Notes under the pieces: generated by a model
The model's database searches: none
The model's input: only the letters and a program-made list of their open reading frames with translations
Told to the model about the DNA's origin: nothing
From: Macrostomum hystrix
Taxonomy: Eukaryota > Platyhelminthes > Macrostomidae
Direction of reading: 5' to 3'
Assembly (NCBI GenBank): GCA_950097015.1
Contig: CATNEN010000001.1
Span: forward strand, 27,061,001-27,125,000
Length of the DNA stretch: 64,000 bases
Part shown: piece by piece, positions 28,707-39,098 of the stretch
Layout of the letters: each line of letters begins with the position of its first letter
How positions within the stretch are numbered: position 1 is the first letter of the stretch
Made by a program: the position numbers and the translations under genes

Positions 28707-29400
28707 ATGAGCATTCTGGGCTCAATCGGACCCTTTGTGGAGGGCACTGAGAGTTGGCTGCAATACCAGGAGAGACTGGAACAGTTCCTGATCGCAAATG
28801 ACATCGAGTCAGGGAACAAGAAGCGAGCCGTGCTGCTCAGCACATGCGGCAAGAACACTTACCAACTGGTATCCAGCCTACTGGCACCTGCGAAGCCCTC
28901 TGAGACTGACTATGTGGTAATCTGTGACAAGCTGAAAGAACACTTTGACCCAACCCCGCCAGAGATCGTTCGACGATACCGGTTTTACAGCAGAAGCCGT
29001 CAGGCGGGCGAGTCCACTGCCGAATTTCTCGCCGAGCTACGAAATTTAGCACGTCATTGCAACTTCGGCGCCAGTTTGAACAGCATGCTCAGAGACAGAC
29101 TGGTCCTGGGCATTGAGAACGACAACATCCAGCGGAGGCTCTTTGCTGAGAAAGAATTGACCCTGGAGTCTGCACTCTCGATGGCACAAGCGCACGAGTC
29201 GGCCGCGAAGGGAAACTTGCTGGTGACCAAAGGCTCAGACACCGTGCACGCAGTTCACCGATGGACACCAGAAGAGCGACGGGACAGCCCTGGATCAACC
29301 GGAGAGGCAACGTCGACTAAGCGGTGCCACCGGTGTCTGTCGCAGCGTCATTCAGCGGCGAAGTGCCCGTTCGCAGACAAGAAGTGCTTCGCTGCTCAAA
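28707..29400 (+). pseudogene. Gag of the second Ty3 element
   Basis: From ATG 28707 (MSILGSIGPFVEGTESWLQY) it parallels the Gag region of the first element. One zinc knuckle (CHRCLSQRHSAAKC) is in this frame. Within the second knuckle, near 29390, one base is missing and the pol frame takes over at -1. The position inside a conserved knuckle, and the single uninterrupted frame of the sister element, argue for a mutation and not for programmed frameshifting. Confidence 0.85.
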
Positions 29401-32400
29401 GATCGAGCATGTCGCGGCCGCGTGCAGGTCAGCAGCGGCAGCCAGCCGTGAAAACCACGCGACGTCACGACGAGAGACCCAGCACGCCTCCGGCCATCGC
29501 GACGGACAGAAGATACACGAGCTCGAGGCGGAGGAGACCTTCTCGCTGCACGTCATGGCCGAGAGAAACGGCAAGGTGCCCCCAATTGAGACTGTGGTGA
29601 TCATCGACGGCACCCCAGTACGAATGGAGGTGGACACTGGAGCATCTGTTTCCCTCATATCGTCGGAGACCTACAAATCTGAGCTGTGTGGCCAGCCTCT
29701 GCTCGAGTCCGTCGACACGCTGCTACGCACCTACTCGGGAGAGTCCGTGCCAGTGCTCGGAAGAATTCGAGTTCGTGTTGAGACCGAGTCGGCCTCCAAG
29801 GTGCTGCCGTTACTCGTGGTGGAGGGCACAGGCTCCAGCCTGATTGGTCGGGACTGGCTGGTCGATCTGCCCTTAGACTGGCGAACAATCAAGCAGGTGC
29901 GGCATGCAGCTGACAACCCAAAGCTACGCAGTCTGCTCGATCGCTACGCCGTTGTTTTCAAGCCGGACCTCGGTCGGTACACGGGACCAGCCGTACAGCT
30001 TCGTCTCAAACCTGGCGCCGGCCCTCGTTTCTACAAGGCTCGGAATGTTCCGCTCGCACTGAAGGAAAAAGTTGAAGCGCAGCTCGACAAGGAAATCGAA
30101 CAGGGTGTGCTGAAACCTGTCGGTAGTTCAGACTATGCATCCCCGATCGTCCCAGTGCTAAAGACGGATGGCTCCGTTCGCATATGTGCCGACTTTAAAC
30201 AGACGGTTAATCTCGACGTGGAGCCGGACACATACCCAGTGCCGAGGATTGACGAGCTTTTCACCAAGCTGGCTGGCGGGAAACGATTCACAAAGCTCGA
30301 CCTATGCCAGGCATACCTACAGATGCCGCTTGACGAAGCATCGCAAGAACTCTGCACCGTTAACACCTCCAAAGGTCTGCTGCGGTACACTAGACTTCCG
30401 TTCGGAGTTGCTCCTGCCGTGGGCATCTTCCAGAGACAGATGGACTGTCTGCTGCAAGGAGTTCCGCACGTAGCGTGCTTCATCGACGACTTGCTCGTAA
30501 CCGGAACAGATGATGGTGACCACCTGCGGAACCTCGAGCAGGTGCTCCAACGGCTACAGCAGAGCGGCCTACGGTGCGGCCTGAGCAAATGCGATTTCCT
30601 GCAGGAGAGTGTCAGCTACCTCGGTCACAAGATCGACTCCACGGGACTGCATCCAATGCAGGACAAAGTGCGGGCTGTCCAGGAGGCACCAGCCCCCCGA
30701 GACCCGACCCAGCTGCGCAGCTTCCTGGGCCTGGTAAACTATTACGGCAAATTCCTGCCCAACCTGTCGACCGAGCTGGCACCTCTGCACCGCTTGCTGA
30801 ACCGCGATAGCCCGTGGCACTGGGGCGCATCCCAGGACGCAGCATTCCACAAGTGCAAGGAGCTGATCAGCAGAGCGCCGGTGCTGGTTCACTTCGACGA
30901 CAAGCTGCCCCTGGTGTTGGAATGCGATGCTTCACCATACGGCATCGGCGCAGTCATTTGCCACCGGGTCAACGGAGTCAAGAAGCCGATTGCGTTCGCC
31001 ACGCGTACTCTGCACGATGCTGAGGCCAACTATTCGCAGCTGGAGAAGGAGGCTCTCGCGGTTGTCTACGGAGTGAAGAAGTTTCACACGTATCTGTACG
31101 GCCGGGAATTCATGCTGGTGAGCGACCACAAGCCGCTGCTGGGACTCCTGCACGAGTCCAAGCCGATCCCTGCGATGGCTTCGGGCAGGATCCAGCGGTG
31201 GGCTCTGCTCCTGGCCGGCTATCGGTACAATATGGTCCACCGAGCCGGCAAGTCCCTGCTCCGAGCCGATGCACTGAGCCGCCTGCCCCTGCCTGAGAGA
31301 CCACGGGATGCACCTGTACCGGCAGAGATTGTGCTCACGATGGACATGTTAGATGAGGGGCCGGTGACAGCGGGCCACATTCGGGCATGGACTCGGACCG
31401 ACCCGGACCTGTCCAGAATTCTGCACTACACGGAGTCCGGCTGCTGGCCAGCGCAGACGCCCCCGGAGCTGCAGCCGTACCACTCACGTGCCGATTAACT
31501 TAGCATCCAGGATGGCTGCCTGTTGTGGGGCTGCCGAGTGCTGGTGCCAGCGGCGGGCCGGTCGGCTCTGCTCCAATGCCTTCACCAGGGTCATCAAGGC
31601 GCCTCCCGGATGAAGGCGCTCGCCCGCAGCTTTTTCTGGTGGCCCAAACTCGACGAGGCCATTGAGCAGCTCGTCAGCGCGTGTCCCGACTGCCAGGAGC
31701 TTTCAAAGTCCCCGCGGCCGTTCCCACTGCAACCGTGGGCGTGGCCGGACAGGCCGTGGTCGCGCCTCCACATCGACTACGCTGGGCCAGTGGAGGGACG
31801 AATGCTGCTCGTGATCGTCGACGCCCACTCGAAGTGGATGGAGGTACACGTCATGCCGTCAACGTCCTCGGCCGCGACAATCGAGAGACTGAGGCAGAGC
31901 TTCGCCACACACGGCCTACCCGACGTGCTCGTCTCGGACAATGGACCAAATCTAGTCAGCGCGGAAATGGAGGCATTTCTGGAGCGGAACGGCATCAAGC
32001 ACGTGCGCAGGGCGCCCTACCATCCGGCGTCCAACGGCCAGGCGGAACGGGCGGTGCAAACTCTGAAGCGCTCACTGGCCAAACAACGAGGCGGTACGCT
32101 GGAAGAGCGGGTGTCCCGATTCCTCCTGACATATCGGGTGACTCCGCACGCCACTACTGGGGTGGCCCCGTGTGAGCTGCTGATGGGACGACGGCTTCAC
32201 TCACTTCTCGATCGAGTCCGCCCAGATGTGCCGGCCAGGGTCTCTCAGCAGCAAGCGTTGCAAGGGCAGCACCACGACATCCACGCCCGCGACCGTCGGG
32301 TGGAGGTCGGGGACGCCGTGCTTGCCCGCGACTTCGCGAACGAAGGTCGCTGGAAGCCGGCGACCGTGACGGCGAGTTCTGGCGCTACGTCCTTCACCTG

Positions 32401-32641
32401 CCGTTTCGAAGATGGACGGGACGCCCATCGCCATGTGGACCAGGTGTGCAAGCCGGCTGGGCCTACCCTGACTGCTGAAGAGCCCCAGTCACAGCTGCCA
32501 ACTTCGCCCCCACCTGGTGGCCAGGCAGAAGCGGCGGTGGTCCTGCCAGGTGTTTCCGAGACCCATGAGGCCACTGGTGAGGGATTGCCGAGGCGCTCAA
32601 GCAGGAAGTGCGGACCATCTGACCGATTGGGCTACCAGTGA
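29390..32641 (+). pseudogene. Pol of the second Ty3 element (one in-frame stop)
   Basis: The frame includes the second knuckle end, protease (VDTGASVSLIS), RT with CFIDDLLVTG, RNase H (ECDASPYGIGAV, VSDHKPLLGLL), then TAA at 31496-31498, then in the same frame the integrase: HQGHQGASRMKALARSFFWW with CPDCQE, HIDYAGPVEG, SDNGPNLVS and NGQAERAVQTLKR, ending at 32641. Apart from the Gag shift and this stop the coding is well kept. Confidence 0.9.
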
Positions 32642-33000
32642 TTTAGTGACACTGCTTAAATGACTATCAGCTCCAATGTACGGTGGATTGACTATTCGCG
32701 GTGTTATTCAATTTATTTTTAGCTTTGGTGTGGAGGGATGTTGTGACTTGAATATTCAACCGGACTTGAATGTACTCTATTAACTTATCGTTGCTCAATG
32801 CACGCCCATTTTGCTATGCGTGCGTGGGCCGCGTGTGTCACCTGCGCGTGCGACACAACGTGCTCTGTTCTTACTTCCTTGCTCTCCACGTGCCATTGTC
32901 ACCCCCAGCCATATTTTGTTAGTATAAATATATCGAATTTTCTTGTACGTAGTTCGTGGCCTTTGCGCTATCTAAAGAATTCCTGGTCTACAAAATTTCT

Positions 33001-33644
33001 TTTCTTGTTTCTATCGCGACCGCTATGCTAAATACGCTTAATTTCAAATTGCTTTTGTGAATTTTGTCCCGGAATAACGCTCTGATATATTTGTGAAGTT
33101 ATACTGCGTTCTTGTATTGTTGCCGTGTGTCCCAGTTGCATTGTCCCGTTGTTTTTGCTATTTGTCATTTGCTTAATTTAATTGTCGTTGCCATGGTGTG
33201 TGTCATTATGGAATTTCGTTCGGATTTCTTTGTTATTTTTACTCGCCGTTGCTACTGTTTTTCCACCGTGTTCGATTATTGTTCCTATTGTTAGTTGCTT
33301 AATTGGTCAGATGCATTGCTAAGATGTTGCTGTGTTATTTCCTGATGTGTTGTCTAATTAGTATTGCTTATTGCTTAGTTATTACTCTGCCGAGTTGCGA
33401 CTGCTTTGTATTGCTATTGCTCAGTTATTATTCGAATTGAATTTGACTCCTGAACTTTTTTATATATATTTTTTTCAGATTTATGCTAAGATAGTCGTAA
33501 TACTTTATTTCGCACGAATTCAAAATTTTAGAGAGTTACGTATTTCATACCCGAATATTTGGTCTTTGTTAATTTCCGAATCGATATTGTCATGTTACAA
33601 TTTTTTCCTCATTTTCCCTACTTACTTCTTTTAGGAGGGGGGAG
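33001..33644. other. Non-coding interior of LTR element before its 3' LTR
   Basis: AT-rich and T-rich sequence ending in the purine tract TTTTAGGAGGGGGGAG. No domain was found. Confidence 0.6.
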
Positions 33645-34804
33645 TGTAGTGTCAGCTTGTTTGCCCTTCTATCTCCCCATGTTATTATTCAATACTTATT
33701 TTTAGACACGTGTATTTTGCTAAGAGTTCATCCACGCCAAGCCAGGCCGGACCAGCTGGGGGAACGGACGCCCACCACCCCGCGAGCGCTACCCCTGGGC
33801 TACAGTCCCGACCAATCAGCGAGCGACCCGGCCTCACTACCTGTCTACCCTCGGCAAGAAGCGACCCCGGGGCTCAGAACGGCGGTCGCAAGTCTACTGC
33901 GATTTGTCGCCTTGGCTCAAGCTACAGCCAGGCATCCACCTCGCCGATCGACCTAATTTGGGGTTAAAATGACTCTATATAACGAAGCGTGTTTTTGTAG
34001 TCCAAATTATCTTTCTCTCTTTTTCTTCGCAATTCGCCTCACACTGTGAGAAGCACATGCAAATTATCGTTCTCCGCAATTCGCCTCACACTGCGAGAAG
34101 CAGGTGCAACTAGTCCACTTGTTTTGTCCCTCCCCGCCCGACCACACTCCGCTTGTTCAGTTAGGTAGCTTTCGGCGCTACGCGTCTTGAGAGTGCGCCG
34201 CTGACAAGGGTGGTCTAGATAGGCGCTTGTTGTCGAAGTCAGTACGTGCTCTCTTCGGAGACTCCGCCGTCAGGCAGAAGGAGTGCCAACCGATAGGATC
34301 TGTCGGGGCAGCGCTGAAAGCAGAGACAACCGGAGCCTCTCGGGAAGAGTAGGGCGCGGATGTAGGCCAGTTAAGTAAAATTGTTATATCCAAATTGTTA
34401 GACCAGACTTGCTTCTCATTGTGAGCGCGCTATAATTTATTTCCGTGTGAATATCTATTCTGTCAGTATAACTTTTAAGTCAAGTAAACTATATTCAAAG
34501 TAATTCCTATTCGTATCTGGAATCGAAGTCACAGCCAATTAACTCACTCCTAATCATATTATTCGAGTCTTCGTGTTCGTACTGTGTTATTCTTTTTCAT
34601 TGGGAGTTTCGCCGGGCCGGAGGGACACGCGGGTCTCATCGCTTATCTATTCCGCTTCGCTCGCTACCACAGTCTCTAACGCTATTTAATTCCAGATTCC
34701 CTGCTGCTATTGAAACGATTGGTAGGACACCGACCCCGGTGAATAGTGAATAGTCGCTATCTTTAAATTCCTCACGCTCCAGCTAGGACATTAATTTTAT
34801 TACA
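33645..34804 (+). repeat. Complete 1.16-kb LTR, family A
   Basis: It starts TGTAGTGTCAGC and ends TTTTATTACA, with CCAG after it matching CCAG before 26757. Parts of it recur at 25127, 26757 and 42955. The solo LTR at 55194 has the same start, nearly the same length and the same 4-bp target duplication size, and may be a distant relative. Confidence 0.85.
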
Positions 34805-34921
34805 CCAGATCCTCAGTTTGGTGACAATCCCAGATCCTCAGTTTGGGACAATCCCAGATTGGTGATAATCCCCCAGATAAAAAGTTTTAAACAATGAAAT
34901 GAACTAAGCCTTGTTACAACA

Positions 34922-35095
34922 CTGATACAACACAACAACAATGATACAACATTGATACGATACACCGATACAATGATACAACAATATATAAAAATTTAAA
35001 GCTCAGTTTAATGACAATTATACCAGATCCTCAGTTTGGTGACAATCCCAGATCCTCAGTTTGGTGACAATCCCAGATTCTCAGTTTGGGGACAA
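34922..35095. repeat. Direct repeat flanking the LTR element, right copy
   Basis: It matches 26581-26756 and ends in CCAGATCCTCAGTTTGGTGA units. Confidence 0.75.
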
Positions 35096-35185
35096 TCAGT
35101 CCATGACAACTAAATAACAAAACAACGAAACTAATTCACTAAGTTGACTTATGCTGGAATGCCGGATGCTGTTGCCAGGGGCCGG

Positions 35186-35554
35186 TTACCAAGGACGCCA
35201 CACAGGCTGCGCTCCCTCCTGGTCCATCGACTGGCTAGATTCTTCGTCAGTAGACAAAACCGAAACCGTTAATGAGGCCGAAGACTTGCAGCAGAAGCTC
35301 ATGGCCGTAGATTGAGTCTTGGCTGAGTCATACAGCAGCAGCTCCACAGTCAGCTCCAGGATGTCGGCCTTCTCTAGGCGCTTAATCCGGTACGGTTTTA
35401 TCACCTTGTTGGCCTGCAGCAGCTCTTTGAGTCTGTCCAAGCTGGCATTAATTCTGGCTCTGCGCTGCTGCTCCATCACCTGCTTGCTGATTCTCCTATG
35501 CTCCATCAATTCTACTGGGCGCGTGGTTCGTGTTTTTTTAATTCGGAGCTCCAT
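35186..35554 (-). CDS. Short Hes/E(spl)-type bHLH repressor ending in WRPW
   Basis: The gene is intronless, 122 codons, from ATG 35554. The basic region (HRRISKQVMEQQRRARINAS) continues into helix 1 (LDRLKELLQ), a loop and helix 2 (RLEKADILELTVELL). The basic part lacks the usual Hes proline (KPxMEKxRR has SKQVMEQQRR). The product then runs through a Ser-rich tail straight to the C-terminal Groucho-binding tetrapeptide WRPW. No Orange domain is present, and the protein is less than half the length of typical Hes proteins. It should act as a nuclear DNA-binding repressor or dimer partner. A TATAAAAT box lies about 35-40 bp before the ATG, and a five-unit heat-shock element is about 110-130 bp upstream. 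A duplicated, broken copy lies at 52311-52715. Confidence 0.85.
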   Translation of the reverse strand: MELRIKKTRTTRPVELMEHRRISKQVMEQQRRARINASLDRLKELLQANKVIKPYRIKRLEKADILELTVELLLYDSAKTQSTAMSFCCKSSASLTVSVLSTDEESSQSMDQEGAQPVWRPW

Positions 35555-35589
35555 CGAAATTTCGAAATCGACCGGCCGAGTTTATAATT

Positions 35590-35597
35590 TTATAAGT
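35590..35597 (-). promoter_or_regulatory. TATA box of the Hes-like gene
   Basis: The - strand reads TATAAAAT (approximate position) between the gene and the heat-shock element. Confidence 0.45.
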
Positions 35598-35664
35598 ACC
35601 CCCTGCGCCGCCAACCCCCTGTTTCCTTTCCTCTATCCCCGCTTCACTCGTGAAATGAATTCTG

Positions 35665-35687
35665 TTCCAGAATGTTCTAGAATGTTC
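35665..35687 (-). promoter_or_regulatory. Perfect five-unit heat-shock element
   Basis: TTC-ca-GAA-tg-TTC-ta-GAA-tg-TTC: five alternating pentamers with no mismatch, the consensus binding site for HSF trimers. It lies about 110 bp before the Hes-like ATG. The matching region at 40790 keeps only TTCTAGAATTCC, and the one at 52815 has lost it. Confidence 0.75.
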
Positions 35688-35749
35688 TGCAGTTTTAGCT
35701 GTCATGTTCAGCCTAGATTCTCCCAAATGTGCCTTATCTAAAAACAAAC

Positions 35750-37118
35750 CTCATAAGCAAACAAGATAGATCATCTTCGTTGCAACGAGCGTGTGAATTA
35801 AAAAATAACTGTCAACACAGGTGGACAGGCGGCTTATTCTGAAGTTCTGACGGGCTTTAAGTTCTCTGAGTCGTTGTTCCCTTTGAGAAAACAAACTTCA
35901 GAATTTTTAGATAAGGGTCAGCATGTCGTAACCCAGTCCATGGACTGAACACTTCTGCAGCCAGCAGCTTGATCTTCGTAAAAATATTTTGTTTTATAAA
36001 ATTAAAAAGCGAGAAAACCAAAACCGAATTGATATTTAGAACTGCAGCAGCATTACACAGTTGTAGTTCGAATTTTCATAATGTACAGCGCTAATTTCCT
36101 ACGGCATTGTCAGTCTTGACGCCACTTTGGCTTAACAACAGCCAGTGAAAAAGTGTTTTTGTCCTTCAAAAAGCCAGTCACACAGCAATAGTTAGAAAAT
36201 CATAAACATATTTCATATATCACATATTTCTCAAACGTAGAATTTGAGAATTCACATTTATTTTGGCTTGAACAAATCACTTTTTAAGCTGCAATGCACT
36301 GCAAACCTTTGTTTTCACTTTCACTTTCACTTCTCCGTTAATCTAACGCACGTGTTAAATTTCAAACCGATAAACATAAGTTGACACTGAAAGTAATTAG
36401 ACAAGACGAAATAAATACAAAGACTCATGAGATTTTTTCCTGCCATTTCTTCATTTCTTCACAAGTTTGTGTATAGGTTCTGAAGTATTTATGCACTGTA
36501 GCTACAGTTTTTACAGAAGGCACATTTTTACCATTTTACCTTTAAGTCTCTTATAGCAGCTCAAGTTCTGTGTTTATCTATATTAGCAAATTTTGAAATG
36601 TCAACTAGGGATAAAAAGAGGGCCTCAGTTTAATCAATATTCATAAAGGCATTCAGAACAAGATTAGTTTATTCACAGTTAGTCAATCATGTCTTTTTGG
36701 TTGGCACTCAACAGGCTGTTGTTGATTGTTGGCCATTCAGCTTCAACACCAGACTAGGATTCTTGGGACTCCTTGTCCTGTTAGATAGGCTCTCCTTGTC
36801 CTGTTAGGTGTGAGAGGTGAGACAGTTGGTTTGCTGTTTGTATTTAGATCTATAGCTAGGCAAGAAGGGGCAGAAGGCTGATAAGAGCTTATAAAGGATT
36901 GTTAGCTATATTAGGTTAAATAGGACCACAATTGAGGTAATTATACAGGGCTGGTATGAACTGTGTATGGGGCTTGAGCATAAATGTACAAGATCTGATA
37001 GCTCAAGTGTACACTCTAGTACATCAGATAACTCAGTAAAGATAGCTAGCAATGCCACAATTCTAGCTAGTGTTATAAAGACCTGGGGAAAATAGTGTTC
37101 ATAAATAAATAGTCATTA
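35750..37118. other. Intergenic sequence upstream of the Hes-like gene
   Basis: No gene was recognised. 35750-36400 is homologous to 52890-53400 as part of a duplicated segment. Confidence 0.5.
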
Positions 37119-38245
37119 GCTAGAGGAATTTCATAAACAGCAGTTTCAAGACAAGCAACTGCTCATGCAGTATCAAAACCAATAGCTCAAGGCAAACTGC
37201 TGTGCGTGCATTATCAAAACTGAGAGCTCAAGCAGCCAGCAAAAAATTTGTGAGTTGGGTATCTTGGGCTGGGTTGGGCTAACACTGAGAAATGATTATG
37301 TACTCAAGCACTTACCATAGCCTTTAATCATATGTGATTAGTTCTCATATGCCCTTAGGTATACCATGAGAGTGAAGACAACTAGATGCCACAATTCCAG
37401 CTAGTGAGCCAGTGTGATAAAGACCTGGTAAAATAAAATTGATAAATAAATAGTCATTATAAGGAAATTTCATAGCAAAGTTATGTACCTGTACCAGACC
37501 AAATATAGTGTACACTAGGATCACTTATATTGCTTGTAGGAACAAGAAGAGAAGACGAGAAAAAAGGAGAGGAGAGAAGAGGAGAGGAAAGAAGAGAGGA
37601 AAGAAGAGCAGAGAAGAGTAAAGGAAAGGAGAGGAGAGGGGGAGAGGAGAGAAGAGCAGAGCAGAGGAGAGGAGAGAAGAGAGCAGAGAAGAGGAGAGGA
37701 GAGCAGAGGAAAGGAGAGGGGAGGGGGAGAGGAGGGGGAGAGGAGAGGAGAAGAGGAGGGGGAGAGGAGAGGAGAGGAGAGGAAAAGAGGAGGAGAGGAG
37801 AGGAGAAGAGGAGGGGAGAGGGGAGGAGAGAATTTCATAAACAGCAGTTTCAAGGCAAACTACTGCTCATGCAGTATCAAAACCAATAGCTCAAGGCAAA
37901 CTACTGTGCATGCATTATCAAAACTAAGAGCTCAAGCAACCAGCAATTGTGTGTTAGGTATCTTGGGCTGGGTTGGGCTAACACTAAAAATGATTATGTA
38001 CTCAAGCACTTACCATAGCCTTTAATCATGTGATTAGTTCTCATATGCCCTTAGCTATGCCATGAGAGTGAAGACAACCAGATGCCACAATTCCAGCTAG
38101 TGGGCCAGTATGATAAAAACCTGGTAAAATAAAGTTGATAAATAAATAGTCATTATAAAGAAATTTCATAGCAAAGTTATATAACTGTACCAGACCAAAT
38201 AACTCTAGTGTACACTGGGATCAATTGTTATTGCTTTGCAGGAGC
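37119..38245. repeat. Tandem 0.4-kb duplication separated by a purine tract
   Basis: GAATTTCATAAACAGCAGTTTCAAG begins units at about 37127 and 37830. Each runs about 400 bp to GTGTACACTRGGATC with about 90 percent or better identity by eye. The intervening 37541-37829 is an almost pure purine (GGAGA)n strand of about 290 bp. Confidence 0.85.
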
Positions 38246-38746
38246 TAACCAACAATTTTGGGTTGGGTATCTAGCAAACACTTTACAACAAATGATTAGC
38301 CAAGCCTTACCAGTTCTCAGATGCCAGCCTGAAGATAGCAAGCAAAGCCATCATTCCAGCTTGTGTGATAAGGACCAGTTAAGATGTACTAAGCCTCACT
38401 GCAGTTTGCTAAGTTTTTACCATCCTTTTAACTGCTTTCACTTTCTTGAATCCTTAATTCCTTTCAGGCTCTTCAATTATTTGTAGCCACATTTCACTTT
38501 TCTTTTAAGCTTTCAGCTGAAATGCCTCTGACATTATCCATGAGCAATGAGCTGCAGCTCAGGAGCATTGAGCTAAAAGCTAGGTTTCTGTAGCTAGTGA
38601 AACCAAGCTCTACACTTTTACCATCCTTTTAACTACCTTAAACCCATTTGAACATTTTAAACACCCTTTGATACACTTATTTTACTCTTATTCACTTCTA
38701 CTTTTGCTTTATCTTTAATTTTACTTATTTACTTTTCAATTTTCAG
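38246..38746. other. Upstream region of the Q-rich ORF
   Basis: TTTTACCATCCTTTTAACT occurs twice (about 38414 and 38618). There is a good splice acceptor TTTTCAATTTTCAG at 38733-38746. Confidence 0.4.
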
Positions 38747-38768
38747 AGAATTCGGACATTTCAGTATT

Positions 38769-39098
38769 ATGGATACGCAGCAGCAGCAGCAACAGAAGCA
38801 GCTCGCCGGTAGCGCATCGGCGCTAATATTGGAAAACGCTAGAAACGAAGAAGAAGAACAGAAGCAGCAACAGAAGCAGCTCGCCGGTAGCGCATCGGCG
38901 CTAATATTGGAAAACGCTAGAAACGAAGAAGAACAGAAGCAGCAACAGCAGCAGCCCAGCAGCCTGAGCCCATGGCAGCTGCTGCCGACGACCACCACCA
39001 CTGACAAGATCCAGTGGTGGAAGGAGAAGGGAGGGGCCGGGGCGGCCACTAATTTCACGCCGCCGAGGCCCCGGTGCCCTCCCTCACAGAAGAAATAA
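38769..39098 (+). CDS. Hypothetical Q-rich protein with a duplicated segment, 109 aa
   Basis: From ATG 38769 the product is QKQLAGSASALILENARNEE, repeated twice in tandem with Gln-rich linkers, then PWQLLPTTTTTDKIQWWKEK and a Pro/Lys end. Codons stay in frame across the repeat, and AATAAA overlaps the stop region. A splice-acceptor-like TTTTCAG lies 22 bp upstream, so this could be a last exon. I do not recognise a family; a chance ORF within CAG-type repeats is possible. Confidence 0.4.
   Translation: MDTQQQQQQKQLAGSASALILENARNEEEEQKQQQKQLAGSASALILENARNEEEQKQQQQQPSSLSPWQLLPTTTTTDKIQWWKEKGGAGAATNFTPPRPRCPPSQKK

Larger units (their letters stand above)
28438..32995 (+). mobile_element. Second Ty3/gypsy retrotransposon, nested and inactivated
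   Basis: LTRs at 28438-28693 (256 bp) and 32739-32995 (257 bp) start TGTTGTGAC and end CTACAAAA. The 5-bp duplication TTTCT is at 28433-28437 and 32996-33000. TGGCGAA follows the 5' LTR and GGAGGGA precedes the 3' LTR. The LTRs differ at several positions including one indel, so this copy is older than the one at 1755. Confidence 0.95.
26757..34804 (+). mobile_element. LTR retroelement of family A, rearranged, with nested Ty3 element
   Basis: It begins TGTAGTGTCAG at 26757 after CCAG (26753-26756) and ends with the complete LTR at 34804 followed by CCAG (34805-34808), a 4-bp target duplication. Only about 205 bp of the 5' LTR remain before an unrelated coding region joins. A purine tract AGGAGGGGGGAG precedes the 3' LTR. 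No RT or integrase is left. A second Ty3 element occupies 28438-32995. Confidence 0.65.

Noticed and set aside
28707-29400. Programmed -1 frameshift between Gag and Pol of the second Ty3 element
   Set aside because: The shift falls inside a zinc knuckle, no slippery heptamer is seen, and the sister element uses one frame.
37521-37889. Open frames over the purine tract
   Set aside because: Arg/Glu or Ser/Pro low-complexity products of a GGAGA repeat.
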